A DNA stretch of 64,000 nucleotides from Periplaneta americana (GCF_040183065.1 NC_091118.1:205363686-205427685); one strand, 5' to 3'. Counted from the stretch's first letter, positions 1-12,817 are shown. The notes: generated by a model not told the origin, from the letters alone. Program-made: numbers and translations.

Positions 1-373
1 CGGCCGCCTGCAGTTATCGGTACGTTTTATTTTTTGGTTACGTGAGTGATGGCAAGTAAAAGAAAACATTATTGTACGGAAAACAATGAAAGAAGCTCAA
101 TTGGAAAAAATAAACGAAGCCGTGTTTCTTTGGTTTACGTAGCAACGTGCAAAGAGAATGCCATTCTCAGGACCAATAATTCAAGAGAAGGCTAGGTTAT
201 TAGTGGAAATATTGGGGGAAGACGGTAAACATTTCTGTGCTAGTTTATAATTACATGCTTAACAATCTCTTTCTTTCCCAGTTTTATCGAAAATATTTCC
301 CATCAATTATCTGAAAAATCACATCCGAAATTGCTCTGCCCCCTTAATTTCGGATAAACGGGATTCTACTGTC
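1..373 (+). mobile_element. Tigger/pogo-type DNA transposon fragment (jerky-like)
   Basis: Bases 50-250 read, with interruptions, as the N-terminal part of a jerky/Tigger transposase. The CENP-B-type phrase MPFSGPIIQEKARLL is visible at about 160-206, in frame with LWFT and a stop where the family usually has Q. The right end (about 320-373) matches the Tigger-type terminal inverted repeat: read on the minus strand it begins CAGTAGAATCCCGTTTATCC. The DDE catalytic region is absent, so this is an internally deleted, dead copy. The left end is cut by the window edge or lies outside it. It sits in a Rab11 intron. Family assignment rests on the HTH phrase plus the TIR. Confidence 0.75.
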
Positions 374-469
374 ATCAAAATTAACATGGAAAGTATAGGA
401 ATTTTGTAGGGACTTACGAAAAAATGTGAAAAATATATAAAAGTTGTTTTACTGTACAGGGCTCCTACA

Positions 470-1190
470 AAATACCTTTCTGGTTTCGAACACATGTAAT
501 TTACGTTCTATGGATTTGAGGTGCATGAAAATAGCACCAATAGGAAGAGAAACTCAAAAAATTTAGTTGTGGCAACATTGTTTTCCTAGTTGGTACCACT
601 GCTTCGTAATAGCGCATATAAACAAATTTGTTCATTGTTGAGGCGAAATGACTGCTATAGAGGACAGAAAAGCTTGATGTTCATGTGAACCAGTCTATTA
701 TTAATATGCAACGACATTCTCGAACAAAGTCTGGTGCAGATCCACCCACTGGGCCTACAATCCGTAAATGATACACTGATTTTAAGGCAAGATTCTTCGT
801 AAATGGTTGCGATTTCATCCGTACCGACTACAGTTGCTGCAAGCTCTAAAACCAGAGGACAAAGTGCTACAAAAAAATTTCTGCATAAGTATGCAGACTT
901 TAATTGAAAACGATGAATTTTCGTTGCATGGTGTTTTCTGACAAAGCCACTTTTCATCTTTCTGGTAAGGTGAACAGGCATAACTTCAGAATCTGTGGGT
1001 TGGAAAATTCGCGTACCTACATGGAACTTGACTATAGGCTTGATGTATGCCGTGTTACCAAGAGAGGACACATTGAACGTCTTTAGGCTAAGGAACTAAA
1101 CTTCTTGAGTTTCTCTTTCCACTGGTATTATTTTCATGCACCTCAGATTCATAGAACGTAAATTACATGTGTTCGAAATCATGTATGGGA
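470..1190 (+). mobile_element. TIR DNA transposon with DUF4817-type transposase remnants
   Basis: About 80-bp terminal inverted repeats are visible: 484-562 (TTTCGAACACATGTAATTTA...) and its reverse complement at 1097-1183. Between them, on the plus strand, lie remnants of the insect transposase family with an N-terminal DUF4817 helix-turn-helix: MTAIEDRKA near 648 and, at 910-1083, FSDKATFHLSGKVNRHNFRI, the first catalytic-Asp region of the IS630/mariner-like DDE domain. The middle is deleted. It is inactive and nonautonomous, lying 100 bp upstream of a Rab11 exon in the intron. Confidence 0.7.
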
Positions 1191-1219
1191 AAGAAAACGA
1201 CATAGTCATTATATACTAA

Positions 1220-2277
<1,058 letters not shown>

Positions 2278-2357
2278 TGACCATGACAATATCTTTGAAA
2301 AATATTGGAGTGCAAGAGGTCAAATGACTTAGTCAAATGTCTGGCATTAGAAAACAA
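2278..2357 (+). mobile_element. 3'-end fragment of the RNase H LINE family
   Basis: GACAATATCTTTGAAAAATA through CTGGCATTAG matches 19424-19490, the last ~80 bp of the LINE at 18440-19512 (end of its ORF). It is severely 5'-truncated and lacks a long tail. Confidence 0.75.
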
Positions 2358-2961
2358 CTACTATTATTGATAATGATTTACATGAGTGGTAGTTATAATT
2401 TAAGAATATACAACTCATTAGCAATAGAAATAAAAGAAAATGAAAACTTAAAATAGATGACTTTCAATGAATCAGTATTGGCAAAAAAAAAAAAAAAACA
2501 GAAATGTACTAAATCAATAATAAATTGTAGGAAATCTAGCAGAATGAAAGCAAAGAAAAAATTTAGTTATTTGTATTCCAGGAAAAGTTACCATTCGATC
2601 ACAGCAGTTAATCAATTTGCATGATATGTAGGCATTCACTGATCTTAAATGCAGGAGGAGAGAATGGTAAGGCGCATTGTTAGTTGTGTCATAACCCTCT
2701 CTCTGGATTTGGAATAACCATTTTTGGCTTATAGTTCGTCTTATGGAAATTTAATATATTTCCTGATTTACAATTCTCTTATTTTTATTTCTCTGTAAAA
2801 ATATCTTCATCTTTCACGAGTATAAACCTAGTGGTCTGTCTCAATCTGCAAGTGAACTTCGTCTGTTAGTCGTTTCAGGAGTCTGCCAAGTCTTCTTATT
2901 TTTCCTTTGTTGATATTGGAGAGTTAAGGATGGGTGTCTGTTTTCGGTCATTCTTAAGATA
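2358..2961. other. Rab11 intron, no recognised feature
   Basis: AT-rich sequence with a poly-A run near 2484. The stretch at about 2820-2930 (CCTAGTGGTCTGTC...) faintly resembles the start of 20470-20540 and may be an old repeat. No gene is seen. Confidence 0.4.
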
Positions 2962-3440
2962 TTTTATGCTCGACCATGCTGAAATGTAGTAATTATACAC
3001 CTGGTAGTAGCCCTTTAATGCACCTCATTAAAGTTCAGGTGTTCAGCCAATGACAAGACACCTTTGTACCGTTATAAAACTGCAAGTATCAATTATTCTC
3101 GGATATGCAATCGAAAGACAATTAGCGAAAAGTCACGGAGGCTGGAAATTCAATACTGTCGCAGAAGGTTATGATCTGTTACTATAATAATTAGCGTTAA
3201 TTGTAAATAATATTCAAATAAATTCAATTTGTCATCTCGTTTTTCAATTCTAAGTCAATTTCCAGGTTATATCAGACTAATGTTCATCTTATTCTCTATC
3301 AAGGTCAATGACATTCGGCCTCGGAAAAAATCAATACTTTCGCGTCTGTGCACATCTCACAATTCAGGTCAGTTCGCACATAACCATAACATGACCCAAT
3401 GTTGAATAATTTCAAGTTATAAATATGGTCGAGCATAAAA
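2962..3440. mobile_element. Unclassified 479-bp TIR element (MITE)
   Basis: The ends are a perfect 16-bp inverted repeat: TTTTATGCTCGACCAT at 2962-2977 and its complement at 3425-3440. The inside has no coding capacity. The family is not identified. Confidence 0.6.
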
Positions 3441-3446
3441 AGTCGT

Positions 3447-3572
3447 ATGAAACTTGCCTATAATGGTAATTTAGACGCTAGTATGAAAATTATGAAACTC
3501 GCTTGCGCTCGTTTCATAAACAAACATACTTGCGTCTTAATTACTACCATTATAGGCTCGTTGCATAATGTA
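3447..3572. repeat. Small palindrome
   Basis: 3447-3490 (ATGAAACTTGCCTATAATGG...) pairs with 3527-3570. A nested hairpin sits in the centre, where GAAACTCGCTTGCGCTCGTTTC is nearly self-complementary. Probably a minimal foldback element directly abutting the preceding TIR element. Confidence 0.55.
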
Positions 3573-4057
3573 CTGTTGTACTACCGGTATATTTATTTGT
3601 TCTTTATTTTTTGTCAATTTCAGTATTCAGTCCATTGAATGCTGCTTTGTCACGAATCATGTAATCCACTTCTAATAGCTTATATGTTCACTATTTAATC
3701 ACATATTCGGCAGTTCTCATAATTAGCTTTCAAGAAAGATGCGAATATAAGGAACTTTACTTGACAATAACAGTGAGAACGAGAATTGTGTAGGAATGGA
3801 ATGTGTGTGGCCTTAATAGTTCATTATCTCTAGGTGATTCAGTCTTTATGAATGTAAACAGTGATAAATATCTCAACTGTCATGATTTAGTCATTATACT
3901 TCCCAAGAGAAGGGTCTTATTTATATGCTAACAAATGCCCTTGAGAAATTGAATGAATCGCTTAGGTCTGCTAATGACAGAGATTAATGTGAGTGTGAGG
4001 GAATGCAATTTATGATGTTATAGAAGTTAAGGACAGTGACTCGTCCTTTATATATAC
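3573..4057. other. Rab11 intron, no recognised feature
   Basis: Nothing coding or repetitive could be recognised in this AT-rich stretch. Confidence 0.4.
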
Positions 4058-4184
4058 AGGGTGAACTGTAAGTAATGTCATAAATTTCAGAGGGTTATTC
4101 TTTGAAGTATTTCAAACAAAAAAAGCTTAATACAATTTTGCTCGTTTTTGCTTCTTTTTCGAAATATTTTTTTTTTTTACAGCA

Positions 4185-4330
4185 AACGAAAGAGTAGTGG
4201 AATGGAGAAAAATTCTCTCCGGTACCGGGATTTGAACCCAGGTTTTCAGCTCTACGTGCTGATGCTTTATCCACTAAGCCACATCGGATTCCCAGCCCGG
4301 TGTCGGATCGAATCCTCTCAGTTTAAGTTC
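4185..4330 (-). repeat. SINE family A, minus copy
   Basis: Read on the minus strand, this has a tRNA-like head with box A TGGCTTAGTGG and box B GGGTTCAAATCCCGG. The body includes CTGAGAGGATTC and a GGAACTTAAACTGAG-type segment. It faces copy 4343-4510 head to head. Confidence 0.7.
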
Positions 4331-4342
4331 CACCTCTTGGGT

Positions 4343-4510
4343 TCCCTCTGGGAATCCGGTGTGGCTTAGAGGATAAAGCATCAGCATGTAGAGCTGAAAG
4401 CCCAGGTTCAAATCCCGATGCCGGAGAGAATTTTTCTCCGTTCCACTACTCTTTCATCGTATGATGACACAGTATATCTGCATGGAAACATATGTGCATT
4501 AAAATAAAAT
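4343..4510 (+). repeat. SINE family A, plus copy
   Basis: GGAATCCGGTGTGGCTTAGA...GGTTCAAATCCC gives box A and box B of a tRNA-derived SINE. It ends in the shared tail around TCTGCATGGAAACATATGTG. It is the mirror image of 4185-4330. Confidence 0.7.
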
Positions 4511-4809
4511 AATATATATTTCACAGCATGTTTGGGAAAGCCATTGATTTAATTCCCAATATGCTCTGTCAATTATTATTTAAGAGAGCTTTCAGTCATT
4601 AATTATAATACAATGTTCTCTTAAATTGACTGAACATATTGGAAATTCAGTGAATGGCTTTTCGAAAACACGCCATAAAATGTTTCATATAAAATAATTT
4701 TTATCTGGAAAAGAAAGCAAAAACGAGCAAAATTGTACTGAACGTTTTTATTTGAAATATCTCAAACAATAACCCTCTGAAATTAATGACATTACTTATC
4801 GTTCATTTC

Positions 4810-5957
4810 ATATGAGCTATTCCATCTCAAATTGACCGAAATATAGAGAAAATTGACCTTACAATTTCTAAATACAATGAAACTTTTTTTGTACATAGAG
4901 AACTGTGATACAGTGCTTTGTGCAAAGTTTGAGGCATCAGAACTTCATAGTGTTTAAATTAAAAATATTTAAATTTATCGTATTTTGATAAAATTAGCAA
5001 CTTTAAACTGTTGTAGCTCCGAAACCCTTTCACCCAATGATCAAAATCATGGTTTATTTTGATGCTGAGAAATTAAAGTTTATATTGACATATAAACAGA
5101 TTTTCTTACTTTTTATGGAAATGGAGAAATTTAGACTTTTCCTCATTAAGACGGCTTTGCCACCGAAAAAAAAAAATATTTTAAAAATATATAGTTAGAT
5201 TCCGCATTGAAAGTACAAATAAACACATATTTTTTACTGGTGCACCGTTGATAAGAAAGTATTGAAAATATCAAATAAAGAAAATAAATAGTACGCGCGT
5301 GAAGTAACCAGCTGACTGTGAGACGGAAGCTAGCCGAGACAAGCAAGGCCAGGAGACAAACACGTGATGTTTCGTCTAGTAGCGCATAGCTGGGCTAGCT
5401 TTATCACTGGTTTTCATAAACACAGGAGTAAAATGACGCCCAACACTCGCTTATCTTCAGCTCTCTGCCAGTGCGTGTGGTACTGTGCCGTTCAAGTCCA
5501 GGCGTGTGAAAATAATCTATTTAATACCCTCGAAACTTATTGCCATACCAATAAGCAAACAATGCAGAATCCCTCTTAATAATGCAAGGTTTTTTCTCAA
5601 TATTTTTTTACATTTTTACAAATGGGCAAAAAGCCTAAAAGTAAGTAAAATCAGATCATCTGTCTCTCTGTATACAATAAAAATAAGAATTACTTAACCT
5701 ACCAAATGTCAGCTTAAAAATGAGCTCCCGTTCAATGTTCTACACTAAATGGTTCCAGAGTTCTGAGCGCTGAAAGAGGCTTGTTTTTATAAAATATGCT
5801 AAATTTGTCGCTCAATAGTACGAAAACTGTTTGACTTTGGATAGTAAATTTTTGAAAATGCACTCTCCTCAGCACCTTGTATAAATAGGGAAAAAATTAG
5901 AGTACAAAAAAATGCGAGGTTTTTTACTGATCGATTTCATATGGAATAGCCCGTATA
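4810..5957. mobile_element. Unclassified ~1.15-kb TIR element
   Basis: Left end ATATGAGCTATTCCATCTCA (4810) is matched by the inverted ATGGAATAGCCCGTATAT at 5941-5957. No transposase is readable inside. It abuts the preceding palindromic element exactly, so one may have inserted at the edge of the other. Confidence 0.5.
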
Positions 5958-7538
5958 TATTATCAGTTACCATGATTGCAGGGAATGGTATTTTTCATTG
6001 TGTATTTTGAGTGGTGTCAGCCAGACGGTGCAGTCAAGCAACATCATCAAATTTTGCATTTAGAGTATATGGTAGTTTGTTCATAGTGTTCAGTTAAAAT
6101 TGCCTAAGATCTGCTGTTTGTCTGATATTAACTGTGACTGACCCCGGTTTAGTATCATCCATCACATTAGTTTTAATGCAGTTGTGGTAATGTTTTATTA
6201 TGGTTGTATAGTTTTATGAGTCTTTGTAGTAAACTGTGTTATGCTTGTGTCTGTTGCTTTTACACAGTCACAATATTACACTATATTTAAAAGTTTGATT
6301 CTGACGGCAATTTAAACTAAATCACCCAGAAACACGTAATATTCATCATCAATTCTTTCCAGTCTGAGCGTTTCTGGCAAATTTTCGGTTCAATCTGTTT
6401 TCTTGCATCTGTCAGAAACTGACTGGATAGCATAGTGATGTTATTTTATTTGCATGTCTAGCTTTAATATCAAGTTTTTACCTTGATTTTAATTATTTTG
6501 TCCAGTCTAAATAATTTTTTATATCTGTCTAATGTTTTTGTGTGAAATCCATTTCCATTGCTCGCTTTAGAAACCATTTCTTTGCTTTTTATGTGGCAGA
6601 TAATATATACGTTTATTTACAGGTATGTTGGAGTAATTGTAATGATGTATTATTTGTAGTTTCGAAGTCACATTCTAAGAACGTGTTTAATTATATTTCT
6701 AAAACCTACTACCATATTTTCTAATGCCATTATTTTCTAACATTTTTGGTAGTTTACCAACCATAATGAAGCCAAGTTTATGAATGTGGAAGTTAACGCG
6801 TTTTTCTGACTTATATAAATTCTGTAAATAAATTTAGTAAATTTAAAGGTAGTTTTGATGTTGAGGTTTCGTGCTTAATGTGTAAAATATATATATACAT
6901 ATAGCGTATTTCAAAAGTCAGTTCAAACATTACACTGCTATAAATATTTTAATATTTGAGATAGGGGGGGAAAATCTTTCAGTGATTCTGTAATGTCAAA
7001 ACATGAACATAATTGGGGTGATAATAGATTTTTTTGTCCAATAGTTGTGATAATGTATTGCAAAGCTTATCTTATGGCTACAGATACCTGATTTTCGCGA
7101 ATGATTTTTTCACGAACTTCTGGTAATTGAGTGAACTTAAATTTTTGTAAGAATGAGCCTTTCATTCTGTAGACACGTTTTATGATCATGATTTGTTGCG
7201 AATTTTGTTCGGTTTCTTTTTTCATTTTTTTTTTTTTTGCGAATTTGGCCTTTTTTTTTTGCATTAAATGCGATTTTTTTGTACTAATATCTCTGAATTG
7301 TACATTCATCTGTTACGAAATTCCATTGTTTTATTTTTGACAATGAAACATTCAAAATAAGTAAGAAAATGTATTGCCTTTTATATTTTGTCGTGTGGAA
7401 AGCATGGCTGCTCATCTGTGAAAAATGAAAATCTATGTGTTGCAGGTGCACAGTGCTTAGCACAGTAACACAATAATATTATAAATAAGTGTACACGATA
7501 TTTACCACATTTTCAGCAAGAGTAAGCAATGAAGACTA
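5958..7538. other. Rab11 intron, no gene; contains a segment repeated before exon A
   Basis: AT-rich intron. 7010-7085 (TGTATTGCAAAGCTTATCTT...) is duplicated at 10420-10490, just upstream of exon A. Poly-T runs occur at 7221-7260. No coding signal. Confidence 0.5.
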
Positions 7539-7544
7539 AAGAAT

Positions 7545-7800
7545 TTTTTTTTAATTTGGCAAATCACCAGCTGAGGCACTTGCCTGCCGATGTGGAGTTG
7601 CGCTTGGATGTGGGTTCAATTCCCGCTTGGTCTGATTACCTGGATGGGTTTTTTCCGAGGTTTTTCCAAACCATAAGGCAGATGTCGGTAATCTATGGCA
7701 AATCGGCCTCATCTTGTGAAATACCATCTCCCTGTCACCAATTCCAGCGACTCTAAATAACCCAGTACTTGATACAGCGTCGTTAAATAATAATAATAAA
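7545..7800 (+). repeat. tRNA-derived SINE, family C
   Basis: The head GGCAAATCACCAGCTGAGGC...GTGGGTTCAATTCCCGC contains a box-B-like GGTTCAATTCC. The body runs through GTTTTTTCCGAGGTTTTTCC and ends GATACAGCGTCGTTAAAT with a short (AAT)n tail. The 3' body GATACAGCGTCGT... is shared with family B. Confidence 0.75.
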
Positions 7801-7859
7801 GAAAGATAATTTGGCAGCCAAGCAGCCTGTCGTAGTCTACATATGAACATAGCCCTAAT

Positions 7860-8449
7860 ATGAATAAATTCAAGGGAAAAATTGTTCCGGGACCGGGTAT
7901 CGATCCTGGGATCTTTGGCTTAGTGCACCAACACTCTACCGACTGAGCTACCCAGGAACTTCATCTGACACTGTCTCAACTTTTCCCTTTTTATCCACAT
8001 AACTTGGGTGGGCTGACAGGACACCAGAAACCCACATCGAGTGCACACGAACTCTGTATGACTGGAAATTATGGTTTTCTGTTAATGTACCTAAAATAAC
8101 ATATATTATGGAAATCTAGCTTTCAGGTAAAGCTGCCTGTGAAGCAGGCTTGAATAAATTCAAGGGAAAAATTGTTCTGGGGCCGGGTATCGATCCCAGG
8201 ACCTTTGGCTTAGCGCACCAACACTACCATCTGAGCTACCTAGGAACTTCAACTGAGACCGTCTCACCTTTTTCCTTTATGTCCACATAACTCGAGTGGG
8301 CTGACAAGACACCTGGGTATCTCAGTCAGTAGAGCATTGGTGCGCTAAGCCAAAGGTCCCGGGATCGATATCTGGCTCCAGAACAATTTTTCCCTAGAAT
8401 TTATTCAAGTCGACTTCACAGGGAGCTTTACCTGAAAGCTAGATTTGTA
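7860..8449. repeat. SINE family E, three copies, two of them forming a palindrome
   Basis: Minus-strand tRNA-like heads lie at about 7880-7965 and 8165-8250, and a plus-strand head at 8310-8385. The consensus reads CTGGGTAGCTCAGTCGGTAG ... CCCGGGATCGATACCCGG, with boxes A and B. From 8105 to 8450 the sequence folds into a palindrome with ~165-bp arms (ATCTAGCTTTCAGGTAAAGC pairs with GCTTTACCTGAAAGCTAGAT). Confidence 0.7.
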
Positions 8450-8614
8450 TAGGCCTAATACTTTTGTTTATTCACGTGACACTTTTCTCCATCTAGTAGT
8501 GTAATCGGCTTTATTAATATTGGGGAAGATGGTAGGGGAATGAGTGTTTTATTACCAATTGTTTTAAACGTGATTTCGATGTTTAAATTCAAACATTTTC
8601 TTTATTATCACCAT

Positions 8615-8760
8615 TAAATCGAAAAAAATTCGTTCTGGCACCGGGAATCGAACCCGGGACCTCTCAGCTCTGCGCACTGAGGGCTCTTTCCAACTGAGCT
8701 ATGCTGGGACACGATCCACGGTGCCGGTCGAACTCCCCTCATTGTACTGTTTTACGGCCT
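8615..8760 (-). repeat. SINE family F, tRNA-like head
   Basis: The minus strand reads a near-complete tRNA-shaped 73-mer: TCCCAGCATAGCTCAGTTGG ... GGTCCCGGGTTCGATTCCCG. Box A and box B are intact. It is read as a SINE head rather than a tRNA gene because the same sequence recurs at 8965-9030 with shared non-tRNA flank (AAATCGAGAAAAATTCGTTC). Confidence 0.65.
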
Positions 8761-8879
8761 ACTACCTGCATTTAAACCTATATATAAGTCAATATGCAGG
8801 AGCGCATATTTATGGCCATATTCAACAACAGTTTGTGATAACTGTAAACATTTAACACATCAAATGTTTTATTATATGA

Positions 8880-9120
8880 AGTCTTGCCATCCTCGTTGAA
8901 TATTAACACGACTACTATGAAGTAGTCAATCAATGTGTATTATCACCATTAAATCGAGAAAAATTCGTTCCGGCACTGGGAATCGAACCCGGGACCTCTC
9001 AGCTCTTTGCGCGCTGAGGGCTCTTTCCAACTGAACGAATTTTTCTCGATTTAATGGTGATAATACACATTGACTACTTCATAGTAGTCGTGTTAATATT
9101 CAGTGAGGATGGTGAGACCT
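8880..9120. repeat. Palindromic SINE family F copy
   Basis: 8894-8973 (CGACTACTATGAAGTAGTCA...) is the inverted copy of 9032-9111. The centre (8974-9030) is a truncated family-F tRNA-like head. It is a foldback structure with ~80-bp arms. Confidence 0.65.
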
Positions 9121-9159
9121 CATGTAATGAATATTTGATTTTCTTTATTATTTACATAC

Positions 9160-10277
9160 TAGCCATACCCGTGCACTCTGCTGCACCCGTTAGAAATAAA
9201 TATAAAGTAATTACATAATTAAAATAGGACATTTCATCCAGGGAACATTCGTGTTTGATAGAAGGATAAATCGTTTAATATGTTACTTAATTTAAATTGC
9301 ATCCAAATAATTAAAATGCGATCATTTTGGTCCAGAGACACTCATTTGGTGCAATGACAATTCCTTTAACATGTTTCTTATTTTTATTACATGCAACCAT
9401 AGTTTAATGAACATTGACATCATTTTGATTTAATGTGTATACTTTATTTTACTTGTTATAGGTTTCCATTGAATTATGGTAATAACTTAATTTTAACCCT
9501 TGTTTTCTACGTAGTCAGTAAATGGCGCTTGGCCCACTATAGTTCTGAACCCTTCAAATAACTTATATTATATTATATTATATTATATTATATCACAAGT
9601 TACTATAATAACATTATAGCATTATGTCCATCTAGAGAAACTGCACTTTCCAATCGTGAAATAATAATTAATTATACAAATCGGTTAATTTAGCTTCCAA
9701 TATTACTTCATTCAAACACAGAAACAGTCTCTGTAGGCTATCTTTCATAGCTTTCGATTGTTGCTGTTCAAGGCTCCTTATAGACGAAGTCATTTGTTTT
9801 TTAATTCATTACACGGCCTTAAATGGCAGTTATTTTAATTTTAAAACTCATTTATCTCATTAAATATCAGTCCTATCAAAATTTTTCAAGGAATAAAACT
9901 TATCGCAAATTATTTTCAAAGAAACTTTTGTTATGTAATATTTTTCACAAAAATCAATAATAAGCGAGATATTTCGATTTATTTAATTCAGGCCCCCTTA
10001 TAACCCCCCTTTTAAATAATGTATTTTGAATGCCATATAGCCTAAAATCTAAGTTACAACGAACTTAATTTATATTCCAATTTTCATCGAAATCTGTTCA
10101 GCCATTATCGCGTGAAAAGGTAACAAACATACATACAGACAGACATACAAACAAAAATTTCAAAAAAGCGATTTTCGGTTTCAGGGTGGTTAATTATATA
10201 TGTTAGGACCAATTATTTTTGGAAAATCGAAAATTACCAGAAAAATTTCGTCTACAGATTTATTATTAGTATAGATT
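9160..10277. repeat. ~1.1-kb interspersed repeat, copy 1
   Basis: Runs from CTAGCCATACCCGTGCACTC to AGATTTATTATTAGTATAGA and matches 35286-36302 over most of its length. It contains ACAAACATACATACAGACAG and an ATTATATTATA-type short tandem run at 9564-9593. There is no readable ORF. The layout resembles 3' regions of arthropod LINEs or large nonautonomous elements; family not assigned. Confidence 0.75.
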
Positions 10278-10570
10278 TAAATAACGACCTTTTTCACGAT
10301 TTACATATTTAAATAGTGACTTTTTTCAATAATTACATATTCTACGAATTACAGAATTTATTTACTGATTTTGGTGTATTTTATTCACTGTGTTATGGTG
10401 TCCCTATCAGTACTTGAACATACTGGAGGAGATAATAGCTTGTTTTGTCCAGTAGTTGTTGTCATAATGTATTGCAAAGCTTATCTTATGGCATTAGCAT
10501 TGTAATTTGTGTTACACATTTTTTATTAGCCATTCTTATGTTTTGTTTTTTTCTGATTTTCCCGTGGCAG

Positions 10571-10707
10571 AAATCTATCGGATCGTATCTCAGAAGCAAA
10601 TCCGTGATCCTCCAGAAGGAGATCTGATCAGACCACATAATGTGGAGCAGATTGATGTGAAGCCGACGGTGAACGCGGACAGTGTTCGCAAACAGTGTTG
10701 CCAGTGA
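10571..10707 (+). CDS. Rab11: Rab11 terminal coding exon A (canonical C-terminus, CCQ)
   Basis: After acceptor GTGGCAG|AAATC this exon completes Glu and reads [20 protein letters not shown], then the hypervariable tail and RKQCCQ-stop (TGA 10705-10707). It matches the known insect Rab11 C-terminus closely, so this is the canonical isoform. The paired cysteines are the geranylgeranylation site that anchors Rab11 in recycling-endosome membrane. The upstream intron (1557-10570) holds many SINEs and MITEs. About 70 bp upstream, 10420-10490 repeats a segment also found at 7010-7085. The exon is 137 bp and in phase with exon 1282-1556. The 3' UTR follows; AATAAA at 12379-12384 is one candidate poly(A) signal, unproven. 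Confidence 0.95.
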
Positions 10708-12714
10708 TTTGAAAACCAACAGGTTCTGTACACATGGATTTTAGTTTCATTTAAAAAATATACCAAATGCATATAAAGAAGTAGCTCTCAAGTGTTGATA
10801 AGATATGATCCGGTTGATACACATGTTGCATATTCTGAAGGCTTATGTTGTATACTTTTTTTTTTTTTTGCATGAGCATTGTGTTACTTTGTATTTTATC
10901 CTACAACAGAATGCTACCCTTATTTCTGACCAATTGCAATTGGTGTCAGCCTTCCTTCTTTTCTCTTTGAAGTTTGTTTGCATGTCAAGAATTCCATTAA
11001 GTGTGACTAAATATTACCGCCTGTATTTAGCTTAAGTCACTGTGATAAAGGCCTGCGTGGCATGTAACTGTGATTATTGTGGCATGATAACAGTTCACTT
11101 GCTATACAGCAATTGGTTGTTTTAATTTATTTCTTATCCCTTTAGTTCCTGGTGAAGGGAAGAGCCAGACATTTGAAGTCAGTTACACTGACTGTATTAC
11201 TGTTTTGAGAAGTATGAAGGTTATCTTGGAGTATTGCTAAATTATATAATTGAAAAGTGTTCGTTGTGCGTCCATAATGGAGCCTGTTACAGGTACAATG
11301 CTAGAAATGTGAAATATTGTGTGTCAATAGAATATAAAAAGACTGGAAGTCTTTATATTATTAATGCTATAATATGAAAATTTATTATAACTATGTATTG
11401 GTTAATATTTTAGGGACATGTTTACTCTTTCCTTCGTAATTTATTTTTTTGATATAGAATTTAATGCTTGTTATCAAATTGTCCGAGATTGAGTTTCGAT
11501 TTATTGTTGTAAGCAGTGTAATTGTGATTGTACACCTTCACTTCACATAGATGGTGCATGATGCTTCAAAGCGAGTCTTTGGCAAAACTGTGCCTTTCTT
11601 GATACAACTGTCATTTGTAATTTTCGAGAGTATGAATGGCAATTGATAGTTTGTGTAATAGGGTGATCAATAGCAGTTGTCTCGTATTCATGGGGTGATT
11701 ATTGTACCATTTAGATTAGTAGTAGGGGCTGAGGATTTGAGAGATTGGAAAAGTAGAAAAATATGATTGTCTGAAACAAAGAGGAACCTTAATGATCGTA
11801 CATTTCAAATGCTTCGTATTTACTTAATTTTGTATCAAATATGCTAATATTGCATTCCTACACACATTCCAAAATACGAACAATTAACTCCCTCTTACAG
11901 TATTATTGGAGGTATATTTATTAGGAGGTGGTACCTGCTGTAAGTCAGATATGCTAAATGTTGGGAATGTCTTGTCAAATACATCAGTGTGTTCAGAAGA
12001 ATTACGAGCTTGAAAGACGTTGCAAAATGTAATTTTCATTTATTCCAAAGGAGAAAGAAATTCATTTAGTGCCATGTTGTCAGCTGTATCAATTTTTATG
12101 AACATAATATCTGCATCAATTGTATTTTTTGGATCTTGTGTAATATAGAATTTCATATATCCATAAAGTAATCATTCCAGAAATTTTTGTAAAGTGGTAT
12201 ATTCCACTTGCATTTGTTACGGAGTTACGTTGTGCCATGGGTATTTGCATTTCAATACTGTTGCTAAGAATTATATTTTCTAAAGTTGTCAAAGTATATC
12301 AGGACATTGAACAGTCCAGTGTTGTATGAATTATTGTTGGACAGTTCTTTGTAGATCCAAATTGTTGATTACTTGAAGAATAAATTTGATTATGACATTA
12401 TCTTCTACATTCTTCTAATAATTTTATGGTTATGTTCGATGCAATTACAGTGTATGAAATTGAATCACTTTTTTTTTTAATTACTATACGAGCCTTACAT
12501 CAAAATACTGGAGACAGGTACATCTGAAGTTAGAGGAACTTGATGTGGAAGTGCGTGGTGTATTTGAAATACCGGTACTGAAATGAGCCTATCTCATCTC
12601 ATTGTACATAGATCTTACAAAATTTTATATGAATTGTTATAGTTGAAGACTAGTATGGTAGTCTTGAATTCAATACATTTTTAGAATTCTCTGATTGTAC
12701 AGACCCAGAAACAT
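10708..12714 (+). other. Probable 3' UTR of Rab11 isoform A and intron sequence
   Basis: AT-rich noncoding sequence following the exon-A stop. Several TTTTT and AATAAA-like motifs occur, the clearest AATAAA at 12379. No repeat or ORF was recognised. The true 3' end cannot be read from sequence. Confidence 0.4.
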
Positions 12715-12817
12715 AATTTGCGCCACCCGAATTTTCAAAGTTCCAGTTATAACATATTGCGCATGGATCTAGATTCATTTTCCGGGCTGAGAGGCCGTGA
12801 TCTGTTGGATGGTTTTC

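Larger units (their letters stand above)
4058..4809. mobile_element. Palindromic TIR element interrupted by SINE pair
   Basis: Left end 4058-4166 (ACAGGGTGAACTGTAAGTAA...) is the inverted copy of 4706-4809. The complementarity continues inside (4525-4575 against 4620-4680: GGGAAAGCCATTGA... and TGAATGGCTTTTCG...), so the whole element folds on itself. Family-A SINE material was inserted into its left arm at about 4167-4510. It is noncoding and probably a mariner-like MITE, judging only by the ACAGGGTG-type end. Confidence 0.65.

Noticed and set aside
8630-8720. tRNA gene
   Set aside because: The tRNA-shaped sequence is repeated with non-tRNA flank nearby, so it is a SINE head.
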